In this document: piece after piece, positions 16,836-27,438 of the stretch
Numbering within the stretch: position 1 is the stretch's first letter
Layout: the number at the start of each line of letters is the position of its first letter
Assembly: GCA_029834535.1 (NCBI GenBank)
Contig: JAQMWT010000017.1
Coordinates: 62,001 to 126,000, forward strand
Reading direction: 5' to 3'
Source of the DNA: Chrysophaeum taylorii
Taxonomy: Eukaryota > Sar > Pelagophyceae > Pelagomonadales > Pelagomonadaceae
DNA: 64,000 bases
Translations under genes and position numbers: made by a program
Notes under the pieces: generated by a model
Told to the model about the DNA's origin: nothing
Database searches by the model: none
Seen by the model: only the letters and a program-made list of their open reading frames with translations

Positions 16836-18989
16836 CTCTCACGCCAAGTGTTTCTCTCACAAGAGTCCAATCTCCGCAAACCCTCTGTCATGTTACTTTG
16901 GTCTGGTTTGTCAACTCCGGCGTTCCTGTCTCAAGCCACTAATGACTTAGGCTTAAATATCAATGTAAAAGTTGTTGTTGAGTCTGATGATACGCTTGTT
17001 CGTATGTTACGCCACCGTTTTCCTACTGTATTGTTATTTGAGTCTCTCCCCGCCTTTATTAACCACCTCCACCTAATCTCACCAGAGGAAAGGCGCACAT
17101 TCTATTGTGATATAATTGAGATCACTCCTCCCTGCACAAACAGGAATTTACTAAAACAGCATAAGACGGAAGACTTACACAGCCTGCTGGACGACTCTCT
17201 TTTCGACAGCATGTTGTCTGTCATCAAGCTACTCCAGCCCTTGGTACTACTGGCTGAGATGACGCCTCCGCATAAATACTGTCATCAAGACCACATCACA
17301 GTGGCCAACCTTATCCATACTACACTTGATTACTGTGTCGATGTTGTTGATAGGCTCCCGACCTACCTCTGTGGCGACTACCAATCTAGAGAAAGATGGA
17401 TATGCATCGCACGCAGATATTCTACTGGACCAATTAAACTATTATCGTGGCCCATCCTCCATCCACGCCCCTTCCTAAAGATCGTGGATGATCTACAAGC
17501 TATTCCCAAGCGCCTTTGGCTACCTAACCACGTATCCAAAGACTGGATCCGGGTGTTCCCCGATCCTCCATATATATCCGTTCCTAAAACGTTTGCACCT
17601 TACTCTCGCACAGGTTCTGCTCAGCTTACTATGGCTGACCTTGAATCCCTCAATATGTTACTGCTTCGCCTTCACTCACAACAGGCTCACGAACAACGTA
17701 CTCACTCTGTTCAATCCGAGTGTACTTATCATCAGTTGTGCTTTAAACGCTCCTCTATGGAGCCATTACCCAATGCAACACATCCTATACACGTCAAGGT
17801 TTTTACAATCCTCTATAACTTGTTTGCCAGCTTACACACTAACTCACCCACTCCTGTGTCCTATTACATAACCGTTTTCGAAACTAACCAACCGTCACAC
17901 AGGTTATTACTTACAACCTCATCAACATCACACAACTCCTACTTCTTAACTGGTGGCCACCATTCCGACGGCAACCTCACCATAGAGAACGCCACCACCA
18001 ACCAACAAACCCCCATCAACGCCTTTGGAAGCACGTATACGTTCACTGCTTCCGACATCCCCCGCGACCGGGACAGGTCCATATATTTGGAGCCGTTTAT
18101 GGGTTACTTGTGGATAGTCCAAGCCCTTCCCCAAGTTGGCTCCGCTGCCACCTATGGCACCGCCATACAAAAGCTCTTGTCCAGATGCTCTCTTGTGATG
18201 CCTGGCTGCCTTACCTACAAGGCCACCGACAACTCTTTCGATTACAAGGATTCTCTTTTTGCTCTGGAAGATCACCACTTATCTCATAGTCGCTATATAG
18301 GGTACCTTCGTGGAAGTGACCGCAAACTCGGCTCTAAAATCCACTCAATGCTTGCTCCATTGCCAACCGTCCGAGGGTATGCCAATATTATTTTACTCGA
18401 CCCTCGCAACGGGAAATTACGCTACCCCACTCGACCGGAGTTGATTCGTGCTAACAACCACACCAAACAACAGGAATCCTTCCTCTTGTCTCTACGCCAT
18501 GACCTTTGCTGTGACATGCTCAGCAATGCTCTGCCTGCCGGTACGTACAGCACTCTGTACAAGCACCTTTCGCTCCTCGTTGCCGATATTAAATCCCTTA
18601 TGTTGGACCCTACCTTCCAACATACTGCTGCCGTGACGAAGAAATCCTATGTATCCAATTTCATGACCATTAATCAAGCTTCCACCACGTGCAGCACAGA
18701 TACCTTGTCTTTAGCACAAGCTTTTATGATGTCTATTTCCAGCAACTGCTTGACCGAAATGTCGTTAAACTATATATCTTCGTCCTACGAAGATACTCTC
18801 GTTACTCGTGATGATGAGGATGCACCTCCAAGTGACCCTGCTGTGCACCAGGATGACGACGCACCGCCTTCCCCTGCCTTAGACACCGAACTCAAGTTCG
18901 ATGTTCGGCGCAAACGGCACATTCCCGCTCATCCCATTCCTCGTAAGTCACTTGCACACGGATCCACCGAACATCTCAATGCCAAATAA
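16833..18989 (+). CDS. DNA cytosine-C5 methyltransferase-like module of A1 pol
   Basis: Numbering from the first ATG, 16848. Motif I-like LLWSGLSTPAF (16-26); motif II VVVESDD (42-48); motif IV ITPPCTNRN with the catalytic Cys at 96; motif VI LVLLAEMTP with Glu 137 in the ENV position; motif VIII QSRERWICIARR (179-190). A 320-residue variable segment could be the target-recognition domain. Then LAPLPTV (502-508), motif IX-like GKLRYPTRPELIRAN (522-536) and motif X-like MLSNALPAGTYSTLYKHL (557-574). Motif order is exactly that of C5 methyltransferases. Expected role: methylating cytosine in DNA, perhaps element cDNA or target chromatin (inference). It is probably made by readthrough of the TGA at 16830 and released at SLNY (18752-18773). 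The TAA at 18987 is a point change; A' and B have GAA there. No disabling change is seen. Confidence 0.75.
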   Translation, partial: LLSRQVFLSQESNLRKPSVMLLWSGLSTPAFLSQATNDLGLNINVKVVVESDDTLVRMLRHRFPTVLLFESLPAFINHLHLISPEERRTFYCDIIEITPPCTNRNLLKQHKTEDLHSLLDDSLFDSMLSVIKLLQPLVLLAEMTPPHKYCHQDHITVANLIHTTLDYCVDVVDRLPTYLCGDYQSRERWICIARRYSTGPIKLLSWPILHPRPFLKIVDDLQAIPKRLWLPNHVSKDWIRVFPDPPYISVPKTFAPYSRTGSAQLTMADLESLNMLLLRLHSQQAHEQRTHSVQSECTYHQLCFKRSSMEPLPNATHPIHVKVFTILYNLFASLHTNSPTPVSYYITVFETNQPSHRLLLTTSSTSHNSYFLTGGHHSDGNLTIENATTNQQTPINAFGSTYTFTASDIPRDRDRSIYLEPFMGYLWIVQALPQVGSAATYGTAIQKLLSRCSLVMPGCLTYKATDNSFDYKDSLFALEDHHLSHSRYIGYLRGSDRKLGSKIHSMLAPLPTVRGYANIILLDPRNGKLRYPTRPELIRANNHTKQQESFLLSLRHDLCCDMLSNALPAGTYSTLYKHLSLLVADIKSLMLDPTFQHTAAVTKKSYVSNFMTINQASTTCSTDTLSLAQAFMMSISSNCLTEMSLNYISSSYEDTLVTRDDEDAPPSDPAVHQDDDAPPSPALDTELKFDVRRKRHIPAHPIPRKSLAHGSTEHLNAK
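18752..18773 (+). other. SLNY putative protease cleavage site, methyltransferase/integrase border
   Basis: The 22-bp motif encodes T-E-M-S-L-N-Y and lies between the last methyltransferase-like block and the acidic stretch before integrase. Almost the same DNA and peptide occur at other module borders of A and B elements (see findings). Resemblance to retroviral S-x-N-Y sites suggests processing by the element's protease; this is inference. Confidence 0.5.
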
Positions 18990-20543
18990 CGTGCCAATCG
19001 CCTTCACCGGGTGCATCACTGCCCCGACAACGTCGCTGCCAAGGCCCCCAACGTACTTGCTCGCCCTGGATTCTCTGCTTCTGGCATACCATATCGCGAC
19101 TTATGCACCGACTGCATCGCACACGACAAGCGCCACCCGCACAAGCATTTCAATGCGACCAAGCCTTATTTTGAGCAAACTCACAAAGCCGGCGAAATCT
19201 GGGCGTGCGACGGCGGTTATGTGACCATCCCATCAGAATGGGGGGGGCTTCACACATATCATCGTCTTCAAGGAACTCATTTCGAAATTTCTCTTGGTAT
19301 ACTTTACACGCACCACCAACGCCACGGAGTTCACTCAAGCTCTGGATTTTGTGTATGACTTCTGTCGTACACAACTCAACGTGCACATGCGCACCCTCTA
19401 CTCCGATGCATTCAAGCCCTACTTCAGCCAACACATTACCTCCCCGTACCGCGTCGATAAGGGCATTCAACTCATTGCCTTCCCGCCGTGCATGCATCAC
19501 TTTAACGTTGAAGTTGAGTCTGCCATCGGTTTCATCGCCCCCGCCTCCTCAACTCGCCTTCGTTCTCTCCTTAATGCTCACTATCGTGGCGCCAAGATCG
19601 TAGAGCCCGCTATCATGCTCCCATGGGCGGTGATACACACCGTTCAAAGCTATAACCTTCTCCCGAACGCCACGCTCGAGCGCATTCATCATGCTATTCT
19701 GAGTCCGCAACAGCTACTCTACAACCAATTCAGCACTCCCCAACACGATATGCTCAAGATTTTTGGCGCTGAATGTTACCTCCTATTGGAGCCCCATGAA
19801 CACCACAAGTGGGAACCGTGCCGCCGCAAATATCTGTATCTCTGTTGCGCCAACGCGCACCCCCCCCCCTTCTCCCCACGCGTCGACCATCTCGCTGACG
19901 TCGTCCTCAACCCTGAAAACGGACAAATTCGTGTTTCGTCCAAGCTGCAATTCCTCTACATGTTGCAGCATCCTACTCCTGATCCTGAACTAGCTCCTCC
20001 GCCTCACGCTCCTGCCGCGCCTTTCTGGCTCACACCCCACACCACTATCCAAGACCATGTCATTCAGAGGGGGACAAGGACTCCTCATCCTCAGAGGGGG
20101 CACTGCGTTGTTGGCTCGTCTTCTTCTCCCGTTGCGCACTGACTTACTTGCCCGCTACCCGCACGTCGATGGTTACTTCGCCCACGCCAAGTGCGCATCC
20201 AGCATCCTAGCTGCAACCTTTTAACTGCGGATGGTTCACCTACGTGCCCTATTCCTCAGCCCCTTTTATCTGCGTTCACTGAACACGCTGCTGCCTTCGG
20301 CACTTCTTCCTTACAATATGCACTTACGTACCTGGCGCCGACCAGCTTTATTGATCACAACTCATCCGAGTTTGGCGCTACATCTGCATCTCTGGCTGAC
20401 TTGGAGGAATACCTTCTGGTCTCTACAGAGTTTATCACCCAGGTCTTACGTACCGACCCTACTATCCATATCCAACTGGAATCTGCCCCTACTACTCCTA
20501 CTGACGCTGTTTCCGCTTATCCCGAAGTTGCGCACACTGCCTC
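18990..20543 (+). pseudogene. A1 integrase (copia type), frameshifted
   Basis: The zinc region HRVHHCPDN...DLCTDCIAHDKRHPH and catalytic-core motifs WACDGGYVTIPSEWG, YSDAFKPYFSQHIT and HHFNVEVESAIGFI give the D, D and E. The second Asp sits in SDAF rather than the usual SDNG, and the Glu is in EVES. Frames are 18990 to about 19260 and 19294-20142, with a run of seven G at about 19240-19246 and a stretch of C at 19860-19868 as likely slippage sites. A deletion near 20100 removes part of the linker seen in A'. The SLNY motif at 20544-20565 marks the border to RT. Confidence 0.85.
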
Positions 20544-22366
20544 GACCGCAACGTCGCTAAACTATAATTCACCAGCCATTGTTGGTCCTGACGAATATAA
20601 GGTCCAAGAAGCGGACGTTTCCATTGACGAATATAAACTTAAGTGCCTCCACGGTTTGTCGCCTGAAAACAGGCACGCCTACCTCAAGGCCATCGCCAAG
20701 GAACTCCACGACATTATCCGCTTTGGCTGCTTCAAACTTTCCTTACCCGACGGTGTCTCTCGTCCTATTGACAGCAAGATGGTGCTGAAGATTAAAACCG
20801 ACTCTGCAGGCAAATACGTTAAGCACAAGGCTCGCCTGGTACTACGTGGCTTCCTAGCATCTCTTGGCGCCGATTTCTTTGGTACCTTCAGCCCCATGGC
20901 CACCATGACCGCAATCCGGGTACTACTAGCTATTGCAGCATACAAGCAATTGCCTGTCTACCATGCAGACGTCCCGATCGACCCCGATGACGCTAAGTAC
21001 AAGGGCCGACGTCTACCGAAACTGCTGAAGTCACTTTATGGACTTCGGCAATCACCATCTCTTTGGAACAAATAGATAGTCGGCTTCTTCCGTAGCCTTG
21101 GTTACAAGCGCCTGCATTCGGACTCTGGCCTATATGCTCGAGTATCCGCACATGCTAAGTTCGTCGTGTGCAGTCTGTCTGTAGACGACATTGTTATTGT
21201 GTCCAATGACGACCCTCTTCGTACAGAATTACAGGATGCCCACCACAAACGGTATGCTGTAGAGCAGTTTGAACTTGTCCATACCCTCCTAGGCATGCGT
21301 GTGTGTCGCTCATCTGACGGCTCCATTTCTCTGGATGTGCCAGCCAAGCTGGATGAACTCTTCGCTGATCACCCTAGTCTTGCAGCAACTGACCCCGCTT
21401 AAATATCCTATGTCATCGTCCTTCAAATATAAAGATGGCTCTCCCAGCTCCGAAACAGAGTTGTACATCAATTCGCACTTTGCCACCCTCCTTGGCAAGC
21501 TGGTGTTCATGCAAGTTGCCTGCAGACCTGACTTCTCGCAAGCCTTGGGCAGATGTTCGCGTGGAATGCATGCACCCACGTATGCTCACGTCCAAATGCT
21601 AGAGCATTTGCTTCGCTACCTCAAGAAGCCGGAAAACCGCTCACTTCGCCTTTGGTTCCATCCTAAAGGTAATGCCATTGAAGCTCACCTTCGCACTGTC
21701 TCCGCTAATCGAATTGATCTCTCCACTGTGGTCGACTACCAACCGCAGGATGTATCTACTGGACAGTTTGACCCCTTAGTTGCCATGGTTGACGCTGACA
21801 TTGCCCCTTCCTTAGCACAGGATGATAGGAAATCTACCACCGGGTTTGTCTTCTATCTTTACAACTGCCTTATTGGTTGGAAAAGCCAACTTCAACCGAT
21901 TGTCTCCTGCTCAACTCACGAAGCTGAGTTGATTGTCCTCAGTATCTGTGCTGATGCTGTTTGGCTACGCAAGCTGCTGTTGGAACTCTCCTTTGTCGTC
22001 AACCCCACCTTCTACGTCAACAATGCTGATGGTGAGAACACCGCTGACCCTGTCGACTTCGATGACAATGACAACCCAATTGCTGAAGATATGCGCTTCA
22101 TCAGAAGCCTACCTCTCTTGTCTGACAATGCTGCCGCTGTTCACACCTCTAATAACCCAGATGGGTCCTCTCGATCCAAGGCACTGTCGACCAGATGGTT
22201 TAAAATCCGCGAGTACATCTCGCTACAGAAAATACGAGTCCATCATGTTCCCGGCAAGCTGAACGTGGCGGATGGTTTTACAAAGCCACTTGCTGCTGAG
22301 TTCTCCACTTTTCGTTCTCTACTCGGCATGCATCATGCCTCTCACGACAATCCTTTACAGGATTGA
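20544..22366 (+). pseudogene. A1 reverse transcriptase / RNase H, broken
   Basis: RT: KHKARLVLRGFLASLGADFF, FSPMATMTAIR, LPKLLKSLYGLRQSPSLWNK and SVDDIVIV (catalytic pair at 21184-21189). Relative to A' there is an in-frame loss of 22 residues near 20975 (NAFVQSDIDANV and following), a stop right after LWNK (21073), and a frameshift near 21400. RNase H (to 22366): MVDADIAPS, RKSTTGFVFYLYN, CSTHEAEL, and C-terminal VPGKLNVADGFTKPL. Non-functional as it stands. Confidence 0.9.
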
Positions 22367-22469
22367 AGATGTCTAACCCTAGTGACCGCAACGTCGTTAA
22401 ACTAGCAAACTAGCCCTGGCTTTTCTTCCTTTTGCCACAATTTTTTTACGTGTCGTGTGAGTGTCGCTC

Positions 22470-23163
22470 ATGTCTTTTTCTTGGCACTCCCGTGGCCGTG
22501 GCCGTGGCATCTCTCCAGTCGTTCGAAGGACAATTCCACGCTCGCTTTCCACGACCGAGCCTTCTCCCAAGTTGTCTCAAAAGCGACAACCCACAACCTC
22601 TGTCACTCCTACTACCTCCCAGGCTGCTACTGTCTCACCGACACCAGCTGAACCTGTTTTAATACAATCCCTAACACTCCAGGATGGCCTCAACATGGAT
22701 TTTGCCCTGATTGAACGAGGATTCTCTCTTTCTGAGAGCTTCCGTACTCCTGCTACCCCCTTTCTCTCGTCTGTTATGCGAGCGGAAATCTCTACGGCGC
22801 TCAATTCGATCTATGAATCTGCTGACTCTTTACTGTTTGTGGAACTAACGACATTCATATCCATGCGCCTACCCATTACTACATTTTGGGAAGCTGCTCC
22901 TGCTATTACTTCTATTGGCTGCTACAGAGGCCCCAAACGTGAACGTTTAATTCTGCCATCCTACTGTATGCAATGCCTCAACGATTTGGGGCAGCCTACA
23001 TTTCTTGCTTCCACCACATATAATTCGAAGTCACAAGCACCGAGTGAACTCCCCACTGAAGTGCTGAGTCACCTCAACACAGATGACCACAATAAGAATG
23101 GTCACATCCCCATCTCAACTATCACCACTAACATTTGTTGCGCTTGTCACAACACCGATCAGA
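22470..23163 (+). pseudogene. A1 3' ORF, N-terminal part, truncated
   Basis: Starts at ATG 22470 with a basic Arg/Gly-rich N-terminus (SWHSRGRGRG), then a helical region (DFALIERGFSLSE) and a zinc-like CMQCLND ... NICCACHNTDQ. Homology to A' stops at about 23163, where C gag DNA begins in the opposite orientation. It lies about 100 bp beyond the pol stop, in another frame. The same architecture occurs in B and C. No function is known; the RG-rich and zinc parts suggest nucleic-acid binding (inference). Confidence 0.7.
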
Positions 23164-23693
23164 CAGGACGATCGAAGCTGGTACCTTTGACGTTATAATT
23201 TGAAGGTGGACGATAGTACGACGTGTCACGGGGTGGGATTGTCGATGCTTTATCTTTTGCATTACGAAGCTTACGAGCATTGAAGCCAGACTGTCCAGCT
23301 ACAGTAGCTAACAGCGAGTAAGCGTTGTTTAGAGAATCGTGGGATTGATGAATAGTGTCCATCAATTACCTTAGGTGGCTTTGTAGCGGTAGTACCAGGG
23401 ATGTAAGGGATCCAAGAAGCGGGTTTATCCAAGCGTCGGTTAGAAGAAAACTTTGTCTCATTATATATCTTTAACAAGAATTCCAATAGTGGACGAACGT
23501 CGTTAGGATCAACTAGCCTTAACAATTCGGGATCGTGACTCGAGTTGTTTCTAGAGTGTGCCTCGTAGAGATTACACCATTCCAATAATGATTGAGAATA
23601 GCGCTCGTGATCCGAGGGATTAGCATATAGACGGCAGATATCCTAGTGAGCTTTAAGAGTGATTATGGAGTTATTAAATTGGATTGATGCTTC
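23164..23693 (-). pseudogene. C2 gag, C-terminal part
   Basis: Minus-strand pieces MEWCNLYEAHSRNNSS, VDPNDVRPLLEFLLKIYNE and LDKPASWIPYIPG align with A gag (DWCYMYETRSSS, YILEYALDLYN, VSWQPYVEG). After a frameshift near 23,350 come SGFNARKLRNAKD and DTSYYRP, matching A FNARRLRNTNDAR and DLSYYRP. It is bounded by the A1 truncation on one side and an inserted LINE at 23694 on the other. Confidence 0.8.
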
Positions 23694-25062
23694 TAACTAA
23701 CTAACTAACTTCGGACCTCTCCCGGGCATGGGAGCCAGGCTGGGCCGGCAGTAGCCGGTCCAGGATCACAGAGCAAAAATCACACAGTTGGGGTAGAGGC
23801 GAGGGATGAAAGTGCGTGGATGGCGGACCGCCACTGCGCGCGGTCTTGTGCGAGGTCGTGCCACGAGTTGAAGGGGATGTCGCATTTCCGGTGTGCCTTG
23901 GCGAGCGACGTCCCGTACGTCATCTGCGGAGCCCCCGGTGGGCGCTTGGAGCGGACCCAAGACGAGAGCATCTTGCGAGGGAGTCGGGAGAAGGGCATGC
24001 GGGCGACGTGACCGGCCCAGCGGAGCTGGCGGCGCGTGACGCAGACGTCGATGGACTCGAGGCCGAGGCGCCGCAGCAGGATCTCCGTTGAGATGTGGTG
24101 GAACCAGGTGTGTTTCCGGGTCACACGACACATGACGCGGGCGCACTGCGCGTGGAAACACCGCAGCCGGCGGAACAGGACCTCGGTGAGGCACCACGAT
24201 TCCGCACCGTGAAGGAGGATGGCCAGGACGAGCGAGACATAGACGAGGCGCTTGGCGCGAGCAGAGACGGACTTCGAGGCGAAGATGCAGTCCCGCAAGG
24301 CACCGAAGGCCTGAGACGCCTTCTTGATCCGCGCGTCGACGTCTGAGTCGTCGCGGCAGTCGCGCGAGAGGACCGAGCCGAGGTACTTAAACTGGTCGAC
24401 GACCGGTATGAAGCGGCCGCGCCCGAGCTCGATGTCCGAGAGGTTCGTGTCGTCGAACGACTTTGGGTCGCCGTACAGTTGTGCCGGGCGAGCGACGAGC
24501 AGCATCTCCGTTTTGGACGCCGCTTTCGTGTGTCGGTTGCCGCAATGCACCTCCATGCCCCAGGCGTCGCAGTGTTCGATGAGGCGCGGTGTCTCGCTGG
24601 CGGCGATGTGGCGGTCCCAGAAGAGAAAGGCAACGTCGTCGGCGTACGCCGATTCATCGAAGGGAAACTCGTCGCCGCGAGTGGACCAACCCCGGTTCGT
24701 CATCTGAAAGTCTTTCCGCGTACGGTAGACACACGGGGCGCGGCCATGGCGTCGTCGAAACGACGTCGTCAGTGCCGCCATGAACAGCACGAACAGGACG
24801 GGGCCCAGGACGTCGCCCTGCTTGACGCCGATGATGGAGTCAACCGAGGCGACGACACCGCTGACCGAGAAGTGGACCTGGATTCGGTGGAGGCCCTTGA
24901 TGACTTCGACGAGCTTCGGCGGGGCGCCGAACTTCAGGAGCACCTCCCAGAGAAGCTCTCGCGGGACGCGGTCGAACGCCTTAACGAAATCGATGAACAG
25001 TACCCACGAGTCCTGACCGTGCTCACGCCGCTTCTTCAGCGCTAGCTTGAGCGAGAAGAACT
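23694..25062 (-). mobile_element. 5'-truncated RTE-like LINE (RT C-terminal half)
   Basis: Minus-oriented copy of the LINE at 5317, beginning inside RT (FSLKLALKKRREHG), with FIDFVKAFDRVPRELLW, YADD and LRWAGHVARM, then the 3' UTR and a ctaactaactaac tail. The frame is open from about 25,060 to the stop at 23780 but has no endonuclease or RT N-terminus, so it cannot act alone. The flanks share GAAGCA, a short target duplication, in C2 gag. Confidence 0.9.
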
Positions 25063-25344
25063 GGTGCTTCATCATTATTTAATTGCTTTGCCTGAGATTG
25101 AAAGGAAAGGAGTTGTTCGACGAATACATGGGCATACCAATTATTATTTAGAGACATTCGATTAAACTGAGATTTAAACTCAGTTACATCTGTACAAGAC
25201 ACTGTCTCATAGTAATGATAGGCTAAAAGCATTACAGCACGTAATTTATTGGGATGGATGTGCGGGGATTGCATAAATTTCCTTTAGTTGAGGCCACATA
25301 GCGAGAGCGGGCTTTTCCTCGGACTCCAGGTTAAAAAATGTACA

Positions 25345-25690
25345 AGTGCAGGCCAGTAAGTTCACCTAGTCCCAATCTCTAACCCTAGTAAGTTCAGGTC
25401 TGGTCCCAGTAAGTTCACCTGGTCAGTTAGTTCACTTAGTCCCAATCTTTATCCCGGCGTAAACCCACTCGTGCTCACACCCACTCACCCCACTCTCCTT
25501 CGAGCTCGTCGCTCTCACCTCCGCTAATCTAAGCTGCTTTGATCCGCACGCGCCGCTAACCTTCGAGTTTGAGTTGTCAAAAAACTCCAGTAAGCTCACC
25601 TGGTCCCAGTAAGTTCACCTGGTCACTCAGTTCACTTAGTCCCAATGTCTAGACCCAGTAAGTTCACCTGGTCCCAGTAAGTTCACCTAC
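25345..25690. repeat. Degenerate AGTAAGTTCACCTGGTCC repeats
   Basis: Two blocks (about 25347-25460 and 25583-25690) hold several copies of agtaagttcacctggtccc, with variants such as cagttcacttagtcccaat, separated by about 120 bp of unique sequence. They follow the helicase motif VI of the Helitron remnant and may be its 3' subterminal repeats. Confidence 0.7.
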
Positions 25691-26378
25691 AGTGCGCGTG
25701 TAGACGCCGGGAGGGGACTTATCGGTATTGCGCAGCACGTGTGGGGTAGGGTGGAGTCGTCGACTCAGAAGAGCATATCCTCGGGGTTGCCGATCGACAG
25801 AGAGCCACGTAGAGCTGGACGTGACAGAAGACGGGCTTGGGCGAGAGGACGCCGACCTCGCGGGGCGTCTGGCCCTGGCTCTTGTCGATCGTTTGGCGTC
25901 GGCGGGCCTTAAGGGATACAGGTTGGAGGAGCCTCGGTGACACCACACGATCGATCATATATCTGGTACCGTTGCAGTGGCCGTGCGGCGGGTCGAGGTT
26001 GCGAAGACTTTAAGCTCGCGATCAAAGTCAGCATGCCGTTGGTTGTCAGGGAGTTGGAAACTCGACTGTAAAGAGCGAGGCGTCGTCTTCCGACCCAACC
26101 TAGTCGGCCGAAAAGAACTCCGACGCCTCGTCTCCGGGAAAAAAAAGGCCGCGGTCATGCGCGCGTTGTCAGCATCGACAACATCGTTTCGACGGGGCGT
26201 GAGAATGGCGCGCCGAAAGAGCTGCCGCGGGTCGTGGAAATAGTCTGCGAGGTCGCCGTAGACGGCTTGGAGGATCACTGTCTGGCTCGCGGGCCAACCT
26301 GATCCTTACCCTAAATCGAGGGACAAAGAGACAAACAGACAAACAGACAGACAAACATCTGTCGATTAGTAGTTAAGA
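25345..26378 (-). mobile_element. Helitron helicase C-terminal remnant
   Basis: On the minus strand: a TGTC/TGTT-rich start (26359-26318), then AVYGDLADYFHDPRQLF and RAILTPRRNDVVDADNARM (Pif1/Helitron helicase region ILTPxNxDVDxxN), then frames with frameshifts, and finally TIDKSQGQTPREVGV and PVFCHVQLYVALCRS. The last is the Helitron helicase motif VI (KSQGQT ... FxHxQLYVALSR). It ends in degenerate repeats of AGGTGAACTTACTGG. It sits inside C2 gag; exact ends are not defined. A second copy starts at 60958. Confidence 0.75.
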
Positions 26379-27438
26379 TATAAGAAACCAGCGTAAATTT
26401 CGCAGTGTTTGATCCAGTCAGCATTAGAGAGACCTGTAAAGGATATGTTAGTTAGAGATGAATCATACACAATTGATTTAGGAAATCGGGTGTCTAATAA
26501 AGTAAGGACATTTTTTAACATCCTCATTTAAGTCAGGACGGACAAGGTTGTACGACTCTTGGTAGTAAAGTCGTTCAAGGCTATTACGGGCATCAACCGT
26601 TAGTTGATGAGAAGAGTTGACGTGCAAAGTCTTTAAATGTTCGGGCAGGGCATCTTCATCAAGTAAGTTTGAATCGTTAACTTGTTCAGCTTTCCATTGA
26701 GCGAAGATGATATCAACTTCTTGTTCAAGGATTTGATTATATTCCGGAGCATTCCGGGTGTAAGCTTCATATGAATCAAAGCAGAATAACGCGTCCACAT
26801 ATGGACTTGTCATATGCCTGCGAAGCGTTTCAATTTGCAAGCTTACCTTAGTTGAATTATCTTGGAAACGCAATCCTGCGTTGATCTTATCAACGAGGAT
26901 TTGTTATTGTTTGTAGATATCAGTGGTAGATATTGTTTTTTGTTTTGACATGATTGTGGCCTATTAAGGGATAGGTTAGAGGATTGATAGACAGATTCAA
27001 CACATAAGAATGAAGGGTTTCTCAAGTGCGGGTTCTATGTACAGTACGCGATTTTTAAAACGTAGGCTTATTGACAAGACCAAACAAATCAGCATGCTAT
27101 TTAAAACAGGGTGACTTGAGACTGAAGAATGGATTAGTTCTCGAGCAGCCAGTCTTTTGTTGGGGAGTGGAAGGGAAAAACCCATACAAGTTTCCGCGGC
27201 TTGTATAGGAAAAACTTTAATTTTATTCGTCATGCGAGTGCATATGACCAGTGACCGACCCAACTCGGTCACAAACCAATTTAACTGGTTGGCACATACC
27301 GTCACACAACAAATATGTACAGTAGACCACCGCCAATCACATTGTCGCATTGTACTCGTGATCAGGCGTAAATTGATCATTCGATTTAGACGTACAACAC
27401 AGTTGGGCTGACACACCTACGCATCTGGGCCCATAACC

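Larger units (their letters stand above)
12686..23163 (+). mobile_element. Copia-type retrotransposon A1 with methyltransferase-like module
   Basis: Order: 5' LTR 12686-13000, PBS 13001-13014, leader to 13905 (non-coding, holding a LINE fragment inside a 297-bp duplication), gag-protease 13906-16832, in-frame TGA, methyltransferase-like 16833-18751, integrase, RT/RNase H to 22366, 3' ORF from 22470. The element is cut at about 23163, where minus-strand C gag sequence begins, so the rest of the 3' ORF and the 3' LTR are missing. Integrase upstream of RT defines the Ty1/copia order. It lies against the truncated integrase of C1. Confidence 0.9.
25064..26951 (-). pseudogene. C2 gag, N-terminal part, interrupted by a Helitron
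   Basis: ATG at 26951 (MSKQKTISTTDIYKQ), then an in-frame TAA after 15 codons, then LRFQDNSTKVSLQIETLRRH, FCFDSYEAYTRNAPEY and ALPEHLKTLH, aligning with A gag. The frame is interrupted within GFLY/FFNLES by the Helitron piece (about 25345-26378) and resumes with ESEEKPALAMWPQLKEIY and PNKLRAVMLLAYHYYE. The LINE at 25062 breaks it again. The leader (26952-27424) shows no convincing coding sequence. Confidence 0.8.

Noticed and set aside
16848..18989. Envelope or another known retroelement accessory gene for the ORF between protease and integrase
   Set aside because: No signal peptide, membrane segment or glycosylation-rich pattern. The ordered C5-methyltransferase motifs explain it better.
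26952..27424. 139-codon minus frame in the C2 leader
   Set aside because: It lies between PBS and the gag ATG, resembles no family member and has no counterpart in other copies.
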